From Micromonospora radicis (lineage in GTDB: Bacteria; Actinomycetota; Actinomycetes; Mycobacteriales; Micromonosporaceae), in contig NZ_QXEC01000022.1 in NCBI RefSeq assembly GCF_003583405.1, positions 26,869 through 90,868 of the forward strand: DNA of 64,000 bases, written 5' to 3'. The notes below the pieces were generated by a model that saw nothing but the letters and a program-made list of their open reading frames with translations, did no database searches and was not told the origin of the DNA. Positions within the stretch are counted from its first letter, which is position 1. Each line of letters opens with the position of its first letter. Shown here piece after piece: positions 42,608 through 51,900 of the stretch. The position numbers and the translations under genes are program-made.

Positions 42608-44932
42608 CTACCGGTTGCCGCGCCCACGGACCGGCTCGTACGTCGGCTGGGTCGGACGCGGGGAACTCGGACGCCGGCTCGGCTGGTCGGCGGTCTCCGG
42701 CTCGTGGTCCTCCCGACCGATGACCGCGGCGGTGACGTCCGGTTCGGTGCCCCAGACGTCCTGTTCCTCGGCGAGCCAGGTGGTGCGCTCGCGTTCCTTC
42801 TCGCTCTCCCGGCCACCCGGGTTACCCATCCCACCCATGCCGCCCATCGGCATGAACGGCATGCCGCCCGTCGCTCCGGCGTTGTGGCCACCGGCGGCCG
42901 ACGCGCCAGCGGCGTTCGCCGCGGCTGCGAAGTTGTCCAGCGGGGAGGGGATGTGTCCGGCGGGTGGCGTGCCCAGTGGCCCGAGCGCGAAGCCGGCCGG
43001 ACGGTCCGCGCCGAACTGGCCGGCGCCGGAGCCCGTACCGCCCGCGTCGAGTCCGGAACCACCGGCGCCCGAGCCGATCCCGCCGAGGTCGAAGCCGGAC
43101 CCACCAGAGCCGACGGAGCCACCGGAGCCGATCCCGCCCAGGTCGACCCCGGAGCCACCCGAGCCCGAGCCGGGCAGGGAACCGCCGGAGCCACCCGCGC
43201 CCGAGCCGGGGTTGAACCCGCCGGAGCCGGTCCCGCCGCCGGAGCCGCTGCCGGTGCCCGAGCCGAGACCGCCGGAGCCGAATCCGGAACCGGGAACCAG
43301 CGGGGATGGTGATCCACCGACCACACCGCCGGTACCGGTACCCGAACCTCGGTCGTCCGAGCCGGGGAACGAGCCGCCGGAGCCGGACCCGCCGCCGGGG
43401 CGGGCCGTGCCGCTCCCGCCGCCGATGCCACCGATGGCGCCACCGATGCCGGGGAGGCCACCTCCACCGATCACCCCGCCGGTACCACCGGGTCCGACTC
43501 CGCCGGACCCGATTCCTGCCCCGACACCGTCCGAGCCGAAGCCACCGGACTCGAAGCCGCCACCCCCGCCGAGTTCCCCGCCGCCGAGCCCCAGGCCGCC
43601 GGAGCCACCACCGGTTCCGCCGCCGTCGCCACCGAAGCCGCCGAACTCGGCCCCGCCACCACCACCGCCGCCGAACTCGCCGCCACCGAACTCGGCGCCG
43701 CCACCGCCGCCGCCACCGAACTCGGCGCCACCACCGCCGCCACCACCGCCGAACTCGCCGCCGCCACCGCCACCACCGCCGAACTCGGCGCCACCACCGC
43801 CGCCGCCACCGCCGAAGTCGGAGCCGCCCCCGCCCCCGCCTCCGAAGTCACCGTCGCCGTCGCCGCCGCCGAACGGGTTGGCACTCGGGTACGGGATGTG
43901 CGGCAGCGCGATCACGCCGCGGGCGAACGCCTCCAGCAGGTCCTCGTAGCTTGAGATGAGCATCCGGGTGGCGCCCAGCGACGCCTCGTTAAGCCGCTCG
44001 TAGCCGTTCCACCACTCGGTTCTCAGGTCGTCGTCCAGCCGGGTCCACTCAGCCTGCTGGATCAGGTCGTAGCTGGCGTTGCCGCTGCTGGGCAGGACCT
44101 CGCTGAAGTCGAAGTTCCAGGCTTCCTGCCGGCTGCCGGTCCGGTTACCGCGGGCGAGCGGGTACGCGGCGTCGACCTGCCGCTCCATCGACTGCAACAG
44201 CTCCCGGACGAGCCGGGCCGGGTCGTGGTTGGTCAGCCCCAGGAACGCCTGCCAGGCGGCCTCCATCCGGTCCCGGAAGCGGTCGATCGTGGCGGCGGTC
44301 TGGTCGAGCACGTACGGCCAGCCGGTGTTCAGGTAGTGGTTGTAGAGCAGTTCGAAGCGTCCGCTGATGTTCTCGGCGAGTTGCTCCATGCCCAGCGCCA
44401 TATCCCGCATCGCCCAGGCGAACGCGTCCGCCGCCGAGCCCTCGATGGCGCCACCGTTCTCGATCTCCTCGTGCAGCGAGCGCAACGGGCTCTGGCCGGC
44501 GCCGGTCAGGTAGGTGTGCAGATTGCGGAAGTAGGTGGCGACGTCGCGGAACACTTGCGGATCGAGGTGCTGGTTGGCGCGGATGCCGTCGATGGTGGCG
44601 CGGCTCGTGTCGAGTAGCAGTTGCGCCTGGTTGCGGGGCGAGTCGTCGCCGCCCTCGTAGAAGTTCACGGTGGCCCGGATCAACTGGAAGTTGATCGTGT
44701 TCCGGCTGCCCAGGTTGCGGTACCGGTAGAGGGTGATCTTGTTCCAGTCGCTGCCGTTCGGCATCCAGTGCCGCCAGGGCTGGGCGGTGTGCCCCTCGGT
44801 GCTCTCCCGCGACTCCCAGAACGACATGTCCAGGGTGATCCAGACCCAGCCGACGACCCGGGACGGATCGATGTCGGCCTCGGCCCCGAGCACGGTACGG
44901 ATCGTCGGGGCCCACTCCATCGGCTGAGTCAT
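42608..44932 (-). CDS. Gly-rich PPE/EspB-like T7SS substrate
   Basis: 774 residues. Residues 1-340 are mostly helical with conserved aromatics. From about 345 to 700 is an extreme Gly-rich region (runs of 6-9 Gly separated by Glu-Phe or Asp-Phe, then Gly-Ser-Gly blocks). The last 60 residues are charged and contain TTWLAEEQDVWGTEPDV...VIG. A similar WL(T/A)E(D/E)xDVWGT...VIG tail recurs, from memory, at the C-termini of PPE-like proteins in Streptomyces and Micromonosporaceae ESX loci. This is probably a secreted or surface structural component. It is encoded just after the EspC-like gene. Confidence 0.65.
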   Translation of the reverse strand: MTQPMEWAPTIRTVLGAEADIDPSRVVGWVWITLDMSFWESRESTEGHTAQPWRHWMPNGSDWNKITLYRYRNLGSRNTINFQLIRATVNFYEGGDDSPRNQAQLLLDTSRATIDGIRANQHLDPQVFRDVATYFRNLHTYLTGAGQSPLRSLHEEIENGGAIEGSAADAFAWAMRDMALGMEQLAENISGRFELLYNHYLNTGWPYVLDQTAATIDRFRDRMEAAWQAFLGLTNHDPARLVRELLQSMERQVDAAYPLARGNRTGSRQEAWNFDFSEVLPSSGNASYDLIQQAEWTRLDDDLRTEWWNGYERLNEASLGATRMLISSYEDLLEAFARGVIALPHIPYPSANPFGGGDGDGDFGGGGGGGSDFGGGGGGGGAEFGGGGGGGGEFGGGGGGGGAEFGGGGGGGAEFGGGEFGGGGGGGAEFGGFGGDGGGTGGGSGGLGLGGGELGGGGGFESGGFGSDGVGAGIGSGGVGPGGTGGVIGGGGLPGIGGAIGGIGGGSGTARPGGGSGSGGSFPGSDDRGSGTGTGGVVGGSPSPLVPGSGFGSGGLGSGTGSGSGGGTGSGGFNPGSGAGGSGGSLPGSGSGGSGVDLGGIGSGGSVGSGGSGFDLGGIGSGAGGSGLDAGGTGSGAGQFGADRPAGFALGPLGTPPAGHIPSPLDNFAAAANAAGASAAGGHNAGATGGMPFMPMGGMGGMGNPGGRESEKERERTTWLAEEQDVWGTEPDVTAAVIGREDHEPETADQPSRRPSSPRPTQPTYEPVRGRGNR
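43636..43860. repeat. GGC-rich low-complexity tract encoding poly-Gly repeats
   Basis: Imperfect repeats of (CCGCCACC)n with CGAACTC inserts on the plus strand encode blocks of the type Gly(6-9)-Ala-Glu-Phe. These are prone to slippage. Sequence or assembly errors here would change the length of the substrate-like protein. Confidence 0.75.
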
Positions 44933-44992
44933 CGTCGTCCCTTCGGTTCGGCGTCGGTCGGCACGGCCGGTGCGGCCGTGCCGACCGACGGG

Positions 44993-45340
44993 TCAGCTAC
45001 CGGAGCCGCCCGGCACGTTCCAGGCGGGCGTGGTGGAGAGGAACTCGGCGGCCGAGACGTTGTTGATGCCCTCGGTGTTGTCCGAGATCGCTACGTACAT
45101 GTCGAGCTGGGCGGACCGGTTGTTGGCGGTGTCCCGGATCTCGACCAGCCGGGTGTGCATCGTCGAACCGACCCCGGCGACGGCGGTCTGCACCCGGGCA
45201 CCGAGCGCGAAGCTGGTGTGCCCCGGCCGCAGCGTGATCGACTCGATGTTTCCGCCCGGCGCGGTGGTGACCTCCTCCGCGATCCGGCTGTTCAGGTTCG
45301 AGGCACGACGTAGGAAGGCGTCGTCCACGTTGATCGGCAT
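44993..45340 (-). CDS. EspC-like/WXG-sized T7SS protein
   Basis: 115 residues, helical, with the size and placement of ESX-secreted small proteins. It starts MPINVDDAFLRRASNL. A central turn (PGHTSFALGARV) joins two helical halves, and an acidic NTEGIN stretch leads to a Gly-rich tail. There is no WxG. The profile is closer to EspC-type ESX secretion-associated proteins than to WXG100. It lies 20 bases after a WXG100-like gene. Function inferred from position. Confidence 0.55.
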   Translation of the reverse strand: MPINVDDAFLRRASNLNSRIAEEVTTAPGGNIESITLRPGHTSFALGARVQTAVAGVGSTMHTRLVEIRDTANNRSAQLDMYVAISDNTEGINNVSAAEFLSTTPAWNVPGGSGS

Positions 45341-45360
45341 GGCTACCCCTCCGGCGCGGG

Positions 45361-45657
45361 CTAGATGTTGCCCTGGAAGAGCGCCGCACCCCGGGTGTCG
45401 GCGATCTGGTAGTTGTCGCGGATCTGGTCGATCGCCACCGCGCCCCGGTCCAGGGCCTGGTTCATCTGGACCAGGCCCTGGTTCCAGGTGTTCTGCGCGC
45501 TCTGGTACGAGACCGCGGCGCCACCGGCGTTGGCGGCGATGAACTGGTTCACGAATCCGTTGAGGTCGTTGATGGCGTTCTGGATCGAGTTCGTCACGCC
45601 ACGCAGTTCCGCGCCGGAGTCGAGCAGACCGTTCGGGTTGAGCGAGTAGGTTGCCAC
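45361..45657 (-). CDS. WXG100-family-like protein (variant WNQG turn)
   Basis: 98 residues with a GTG start, AAAGGA Shine-Dalgarno about 7 bases upstream. A helix-turn-helix hairpin has TWNQGLV at the turn position (Trp-x-x-Gly in place of Trp-x-Gly). The second helix continues to IRDNYQIAD. Paired with the canonical WXG100 gene 32 bases upstream, it probably forms the EsxA/EsxB-like heterodimer that is exported and that gates the machine. The start matters because an upstream overlapping frame is not protein-like. Confidence 0.75.
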   Translation of the reverse strand: MATYSLNPNGLLDSGAELRGVTNSIQNAINDLNGFVNQFIAANAGGAAVSYQSAQNTWNQGLVQMNQALDRGAVAIDQIRDNYQIADTRGAALFQGNI

Positions 45658-45689
45658 GTCAAAGTCCTTTCTCGATCGGGTACGCGAGG

Positions 45690-45989
45690 TCAGGCGTACC
45701 ACTGGGCGTGCTGGGCGGCCTCGTCCTCGGTGTTGGACGAGATGTTCAGGTGCTGGGTCATCGCCGTGCGCAGCTGTTCGAGGCCGTTGCGGACCTGGTT
45801 GACCCCGGCGATCCAGTCCTGCAACGCGGTGCGGTACTGGTTGGCCGCGACGCCCGTCCACGGCACCGACGAGCCGACCGCCTCGACCGACTGCATCGCC
45901 GCGTTGACGTTGGCCATCGTGGTCTCGAAGGCGTTGAGGGTGTTGACGATCGTGGCGTCGTCGACCTGGTTCTGGAACTGGGTACTCAT
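45690..45989 (-). CDS. WXG100-family protein (EsxA/EsxB-like)
   Basis: 99 residues, a classic WXG100 hairpin. Helix 1 covers about 10-40, the WTG turn is in VPWTGVAANQY (about 43-53), and helix 2 covers about 50-85. The C-terminal end includes AAQHAQWYA. I did not find a strict YxxxD/E export signal after helix 2, though Tyr53 and a nearby acidic tail exist. It follows eccB through a short coupling ORF (ATGA overlap). Probable secreted subunit and partner of the gene at 45361-45657. Confidence 0.88.
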   Translation of the reverse strand: MSTQFQNQVDDATIVNTLNAFETTMANVNAAMQSVEAVGSSVPWTGVAANQYRTALQDWIAGVNQVRNGLEQLRTAMTQHLNISSNTEDEAAQHAQWYA

Positions 45990-46072
45990 CTGTCTGCCTT
46001 TCGCGATGGAGTCCGGTGGGTGGCGCCGGTGGGTCCGGCGGTAGTGGCTGCCGCATCACCTCCTCGCCGCAT
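45986..46072 (-). CDS. 28-codon coupling ORF between eccB and the WXG100 gene
   Basis: It starts MRRGGDAAAT. The ATG overlaps the eccB stop (TGATG) and its own stop overlaps the WXG100 start (ATGA). A good Shine-Dalgarno (GGAGG) precedes it inside the eccB end. A 16-bp tandem duplication (46052-46083) repeats the Shine-Dalgarno/ATG block. The peptide is Arg/Ala/Thr-rich with no family. More likely a translational-coupling device than a functional protein. Confidence 0.35.
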   Translation of the reverse strand: MRRGGDAAATTAGPTGATHRTPSRKADR

Positions 46073-47463
46073 CACCTCCTCGCCGCGGCGGGGTCGAGGA
46101 GCGGGCCGGTGGCCAGCAGGGCCAGCAGCGGAGCCGGTACGGTCCGCGCCGCTGCCAGCGGGTAGCCCAGCGCCTCGGCCGCGTCCGCGCTGGCGATCGG
46201 GTACTTCACCCCGGCATCGGTGACCAGGAAGAAGCTGGTGCCGTTGGCCTGCCCGGGACGTCCCTGGCGGACCAGGCCACCCGTGCCGGGGTCGACCCAG
46301 ACCGCGACCGCCGTGTGCGCCGTGCGGTCGAAGCCCGGCGTGTCCCCGGGCACGATTCCGTTCGGCACCGGCCGGGTGGTGACTGTCACCGGCCCGTCCG
46401 GGGTGTGCCGTTCGGCGCACCAGGTCTGCCCGGTGGGCGGGGTGACCGGCACCGGTGGGCGGGTGGGCAGCCCGGCGGGCAGCGGATCCCGGTTCGACAC
46501 CGGTAGCGCGGCCAGCGCCCCGGCGGTCAGCTCCCGGGGGCGTACCGGCTCGTCGGGGTAGGCGGCGCTGGTCGCCGGGTCACCGAGCAGCAGCGCCACG
46601 GCGGTCTCGCCGGCCGCGCTCAGGCCGTCCCGTTGCAGCACGAAGTAGCGGTCCGGGGTGCCCACCACGCGGGCCACGAAGACCTGCCCGATCCGGGTCG
46701 GCCGCCCGTCCACGACCGGTCCGGGCTCGCCGCGGTCAGCGACCACGATCGGTTTGACGTCGGGTCCGGCCGGCAGCTGGTCCAACCAACCCGGCGCGAT
46801 GGTGGGCGCGGCCGGATAGCCCAGCACCCGAGGGATCCAGGGCTCGGTCAACGCCATCCGGCGGCCCTCGGTCACCAGGAACGTCCGCCCATCGGGCGCG
46901 GCGACGGTGAAGCCGGCGTCGGCGCGGACCGGCGTACCGCCGTCGTCGGCGCTCAGGATCAGCATGGTGCCGGTACCCGGCGAGCCGGCACCGCCGGCCC
47001 GACCGAGCGCGCAGGCGCTCCAGCTGATCCCGGCCAGGCCGTCGACCGGGGGCAACGAGTCGGGCGCGCCGACGATGCCCAGCGGCAGGCCCCGGGGCAC
47101 CTCGTTCAGCGACGCCGCCGACGCCCGCACCACGGCCGGCCGCCCACCGAAGATGAGGGCCGCCGAGGCGTAGTTGTGCACCGGTCGGAGCTGGCCGTCC
47201 ACCAGGATGAAACGTCCGCCGGACTCCTTCTCCGCGATCAGCGTGCCCGGCTTCTGCCAGCCGGTGGCGCCGCCCGGACGCAGCAGGCCGTAGACGACGA
47301 ACCCGCCGGTCACCAGGCAGCCGATGAGCAGCCCGGCGAGGATTCCGGTGAGCATCCGGCGGTGCGGGTTCTCCAACGCCTCCGGCTCACCCATCACCAG
47401 CGCCGCGGTGAGCCGACCCACCATGTACGACTGGGCCTGCGCCTGGTCCCGCCGGGACTGCAC
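46072..47463 (-). CDS. eccB: Type VII secretion protein EccB
   Basis: 463 residues with a GTG start. The short cytoplasmic N-terminus begins MQSRRDQAQAQSYMVGRLTAAL, a stretch strongly conserved in EccB. One transmembrane helix (about 38-60) is followed by a large extracytoplasmic region of repeated beta-rich segments with a conserved cysteine pair (SWSACALG and TWCAERH). EccB forms the periplasmic/cell-wall part of the ESX core. It follows eccD by 3 bases in the same operon. Confidence 0.93.
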   Translation of the reverse strand: MQSRRDQAQAQSYMVGRLTAALVMGEPEALENPHRRMLTGILAGLLIGCLVTGGFVVYGLLRPGGATGWQKPGTLIAEKESGGRFILVDGQLRPVHNYASAALIFGGRPAVVRASAASLNEVPRGLPLGIVGAPDSLPPVDGLAGISWSACALGRAGGAGSPGTGTMLILSADDGGTPVRADAGFTVAAPDGRTFLVTEGRRMALTEPWIPRVLGYPAAPTIAPGWLDQLPAGPDVKPIVVADRGEPGPVVDGRPTRIGQVFVARVVGTPDRYFVLQRDGLSAAGETAVALLLGDPATSAAYPDEPVRPRELTAGALAALPVSNRDPLPAGLPTRPPVPVTPPTGQTWCAERHTPDGPVTVTTRPVPNGIVPGDTPGFDRTAHTAVAVWVDPGTGGLVRQGRPGQANGTSFFLVTDAGVKYPIASADAAEALGYPLAAARTVPAPLLALLATGPLLDPAAARR

Positions 47464-47466
47464 GGC

Positions 47467-48864
47467 TCAGCCCCCGATCGCACGGGCGAACCCGTACAGG
47501 TCGAGGACGGCGAGGAAGACCGGCACGATCGCGGTCGCCGTGACGGTCTGGGCGAGGTCGCCGACCCGACCCCAGTACGGGGTGAGCCGCCGGTCGGGCA
47601 GCACCCGGGCCGCGGCGAACAGCCCGGCGGCGCCCAACGGCACCACGATCAGCGGCGCCACCAACCGGGTGACCGGCTCGGCGGCGGCCGACAGCGCCAC
47701 GGCGAGGGCGACCAGGCCGACGACGGCCGGCAGCAGCTGGGCCGCCCGGTGCCACCCGCTGGTCATCGGTCGGGCCGCCAGGCAGCGGACCGTCACCACC
47801 AACGCGACCAGCGTCGCCGGTGCCCAGCCCGGCGCGGCGGCCACCAGCACCACCGCGACCGCGGCCGGGGCCGCGATGCCGGCGTACAGCGCGGTCATCA
47901 ACCGGTCGGCGCTGGCGGCGTTCGGCAGCAGCTCGTTACTGGCGATCGGGTCGAGGTCCTCCTGGAGGTGCTCGGGCTGGGTGGGCAGCGGCGGCAGCCG
48001 CAGGCCGGTGAGGCGGAACGCGACGACCGGCACCAGGATCCCGGCCAGCGTCGCGGCCACCAGCAGTCCGGCGGCGGCCTGGACCACGGTCAGGCCCGCG
48101 TAGCTCGCCAGCGCCGCCGCCCCGGCGGTGAGGGTGCCGGCCACGACGACGCAGAGCAACAGCGGCCGGGCCGCCGCGAAGACCAGCGCGGCCAGGACCG
48201 CGGTGGCCGCCAGCGCCACGGCAGCGGTGAACACCGCCGGTGGGTCGACGCGGAGGGCGGCCACGCCCCGGCGCGGGTCGGTCGCGGAGAGCCCGGCCAG
48301 ACCGGCGTACCCGAGCGCCGCGACCAGGAAGATGACGCCGGCCGTACGGTCGACCACGGCGTACCCGGCGATCAGCGCCCCGACCAGGCAGGCGAGCGCG
48401 AGCCCACCGGCGGCGAGCGCGCGGTACCCGGCGGGCCCGGGCAGGGCGAGCAGGACGAGGCCGGTAGCCAGCAGTACGACGAGTCCGGCGCAGGCCGTCC
48501 AGCGGGTCAGCGCGGGGGTCCACCGTCCCGGCCGTTGCTTGACGCCGTGGGCGATCCCGTCCACCAGGTCGTCGAAGTCGACCGGCGGGATCTGCTCCGC
48601 CCGCGGGCGCAGGTGCACCACGTCGCCGTCGCGCAGGCCCAGCGCGGAGACCGTCGAATCCTGCGCGAAGGGCGCCGACCCGAGGCGCTGCAACACCCAG
48701 CCGCCGTGCAGCAGGCCGGTCTCGACCAGGTTCTCACCGAGGTACTCCAGCAGCACCGGCAACAGGTCGGAGACCACCACGTGCGCGGGTACCGACACCT
48801 CGGCCTCGCTGGTCGGTCCACACACGACCAGGCGGCACATCTCACCGGCGGCGGTCACGGTCAT
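47467..48864 (-). CDS. eccD: Type VII secretion integral membrane protein EccD
   Basis: 465 residues. The N-terminal ubiquitin-like domain (about 8-88, with LRDGDVVHLRP) and a linker (IPPVDFDDLVDGIAHG, typical of EccD) are followed by about 11 transmembrane helices. EccD dimers form the membrane vestibule of the ESX complex. It is the first gene of the minus-strand T7SS operon, divergent from eccC across 135 bases. It converts naturally into eccB without a gap, so the two are co-translated. Confidence 0.92.
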   Translation of the reverse strand: MTVTAAGEMCRLVVCGPTSEAEVSVPAHVVVSDLLPVLLEYLGENLVETGLLHGGWVLQRLGSAPFAQDSTVSALGLRDGDVVHLRPRAEQIPPVDFDDLVDGIAHGVKQRPGRWTPALTRWTACAGLVVLLATGLVLLALPGPAGYRALAAGGLALACLVGALIAGYAVVDRTAGVIFLVAALGYAGLAGLSATDPRRGVAALRVDPPAVFTAAVALAATAVLAALVFAAARPLLLCVVVAGTLTAGAAALASYAGLTVVQAAAGLLVAATLAGILVPVVAFRLTGLRLPPLPTQPEHLQEDLDPIASNELLPNAASADRLMTALYAGIAAPAAVAVVLVAAAPGWAPATLVALVVTVRCLAARPMTSGWHRAAQLLPAVVGLVALAVALSAAAEPVTRLVAPLIVVPLGAAGLFAAARVLPDRRLTPYWGRVGDLAQTVTATAIVPVFLAVLDLYGFARAIGG

Positions 48865-48999
48865 GGGCTAGACAACGTCTGCCCGCGCCCAGGGTTCATC
48901 GACGGTCGAAAAAAGACGACACCGGATGATCCCCGGGTACGCCCGGCCGCGTTGTAATGCCCGGCCGGCCCGACCCGGTGCCGGCGGCTGGAGGTGACC
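48865..48999. promoter_or_regulatory. eccD/eccC divergent promoter region
   Basis: 135 bases without a gene between the two operons of the ESX core. On the minus strand a TGAACC element (48893-48898) lies 15 bases from CGTT (48874-48877). This resembles an ECF-type promoter that would give a nearly leaderless eccD mRNA. Nearby is an AAAAAA run (around 48910). The ECF gene at 54208 is a candidate activator. GGAGG at 48990-48994 serves eccC. Confidence 0.35.
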
Positions 49000-51900
49000 G
49001 TGAGCACCGTCTATTTCCGGCGGCCCGCGCGCCGGGCCGGACCCGAGGCGCCCAGCGGCGAGATCAGCCTGCAGGAGCCGCCGGTACTGCCGGAGGTGAC
49101 CCCGGGCGGGCTGCGCGGCGTCATGACGATCCTGCCGATGATGTTGATGTCCGGCGTGATGGTGATGATGTTCCTCGGCGGCGGTCGCGGCATGCTGACC
49201 TGGGTGATGGCCTCGATGATGGGCGTCGCCATGATCGGCATGGTGGTCGGGCAGCTGGCGATGAGTGCCGGCGAGCGCAAGCGCCGGATGGGCGGCGACC
49301 GACGTGACTACCTGCGCTACCTGTCGCAGCAGCGCAAGCGGGTCCGCCGGTCGATCGAACGGCAGCGCGAGGCGACCGTGTGGCGGCACCCGGAGCCGGC
49401 CGCCCTCTGGTCGGTGGCGTCGACCAGCCGACGTTGGGAACGGCGCCCCAGCCACCCGGACTTCCTCGAGGTGCGGATCGGCACCGGGCAGCAGCGGTTG
49501 GCCACCCGGATGGCGCCGTTGCAGACCAAGCCGATCGAGGACCTGGAGCCGTTGGCGGCCAAGTCGCTGCGCCGGTTCATCAACGCGTACACCACCGTGG
49601 CCGACCTGCCGGTGGCGCTGTTCCTGCCGGCCTTCCACCAGATCCGGGTCACCGGCGACGCGCAGCGGCGACGCTCGTTCGCCCGGGCGCTGCTCGCGCA
49701 GGTCGCCACGTTCCACGCGCCGGAGGAGGTGCTCGTCGCCGTCTGTGTCGACGAGGAGACGGCGGCCGAGTGGGAGTGGGTCAAGTGGCTGCCCCACGTG
49801 CAGCACCCGACCGAACAGGACGCCGCCGGTCCGGCTCGGCTCGCGGCGGAGAGCGTGGACGCGGTCGAACGGCTGCTCGGCGCGGAGTTCCTCGGTCGGC
49901 CGCGCTGGGAGGCGGGGGCCACGCCCAGCCGCGACGAACCGTACGTGATCGTGCTCTGCGACGGCGGCCGGATCCCGCCCGGTTCGCGGATGACCTCCGG
50001 CGGCTACCGCAACGCGGTCCTCGTCGACCTGGGTACGCCACCGTCGGCGGTGGCGCGCGGGGTGCTCTGGGCCGACCTGACCGACGAGGGGCTGCACCAG
50101 GTCAGGCACGACCAGGTCAGCCGGGAGGTGCGGACCCGGCTGGCCCGCCCGGACGAGCTGACCACGGCCGAGGCCCGGACGGTCTCCCGGATCCTGTCGC
50201 CGTACCGGCTGAGCATCACCACCGAGCCGGCGGCGGAGGCGCTGAGCACCGACTTCGACCTCGGCACCCTGCTCGGCGTGCCCGACGTCGGCAACCTGGA
50301 CCTGGCCCGGCAGTGGGGCCAGCGGTCGATCGCCCAGCGGCTCCGGATCCCGATCGGCGTGGACTCGGACGGCCAGCCGGTCGAACTGGACATCAAGGAG
50401 TCGGCGCTGGGCGGGATGGGTCCGCACGGCATGCTGATCGGCGCCACCGGCTCGGGCAAGAGCGAGCTGCTGCGGACCATCGTGCTGAGCCTGGCGATGA
50501 CCCACTCGTCGGAGATCCTCAACTTCGTCCTGGTCGACTTCAAGGGCGGGGCCACCTTCCTCGGCCTCGACCAGCTGCCGCACACCTCCGCCGTGATCAC
50601 CAACCTGGCCGACGAGGCCGCCCTGGTCGGCCGGATGCGGGAGGCGCTCAACGGCGAACTTGTCCGCCGCCAGGAGCTGCTGCGCCAGGCCGGCGGGTTC
50701 ACCTCGGTGCTGGAGTACGAACGGGCCCGTGCCGGTGGCGAGCCCCTCGATCCACTGCCGACGCTCTTCGTGGTCGTCGACGAGTTCAGCGAACTGCTCG
50801 CCGCCCACCGCGACTTCATCGAGCTGTTCGTGATGATCGGGCGACTCGGCCGGTCGCTGGCCGTACACCTGCTGCTGGCCAGCCAACGGCTCGACGACGG
50901 CCGGATCACCGCGCTGGAGACGCACCTGTCGTACCGCATCGGGTTGCGCACCTTCTCGGCGATCGAGTCCCGTACCGCGATCGGCGTGCCCGACGCGCAC
51001 GAGCTTCCGTCCCAGCCCGGACACGGCTACCTGCGGGCGGACGTCTCCTCCCTGATCCGGTTCAAGGCGGCGTACGTCTCCGGGGCACACCGCTCGCGGC
51101 GCCACCGGCTCGATCTCGACGTGGTCCAGCGGCAGGTGGTGCCGTACCGGCTGCTGCACACGCCGCACCAGGAGGTGCCGGTCACCGAGCCGGAGCCGGC
51201 GGAGAGCACCGAGACCACCGCTGCGGCTGAGCACCCGCAGGGCCGGGGACCGTCGGTGTTGCAGGTGGTCACGGCGCAACTGGTCGACCAGGGCCCACCG
51301 GCGCACCAGGTGTGGCTGCCGCCGCTGCTGCGCCCGCCCACCCTGGACCAGATGCTGCCGGCGCTGGCGCCGGACCCGGAGGCCGGGTTGCGGGCGGTCG
51401 GCTGGCCCGGCAACGGCGCACTGACGGTACCGGTCGGGTACGTGGACAAACCGTTCGAGCAGGCCCGCGAGCTGCTCGCCGCCGACCTGTCGGGCATCGG
51501 TGGACACCTCGGGATCGCGGGCGGGCCGCAGAGCGGCAAGTCGACGCTGCTGCGTACGCTGATCTGCGCGCTCGCGCTCACCCACAGCCCCCGCGAGGTG
51601 CAGTTCTACTGCCTGGACTTCGGCGGCGGCACGCTGGCCACGCTGGCCGACCTGCCGCACGTCGGCAGCGTCGCCGGCCGGCTCGAAGCCGACCGGGTGA
51701 CCCGGACCGTCGCCGAGGTGAGCGCCCTGATCGCGGAACGCGAGCGGCGCTTCGCCACCCAGGGCGTCGACAGCATGGCCGCCTACCGCCGCCAGCGGGC
51801 GGCCGGCTCGGTCGACGACCCGTACGGTGACGTGTTCCTCGTCGTGGACGGCTGGTTCACGCTGCGGCAGGAGTTCGAGGCCGTGGATCCGGCGATCCGG

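Noticed and set aside
45986..46420. 144-codon minus-strand frame over the eccB end
   Set aside because: It is the eccB 3' end in another frame. Only its last 28 codons have a plausible start and are listed as a coupling ORF.
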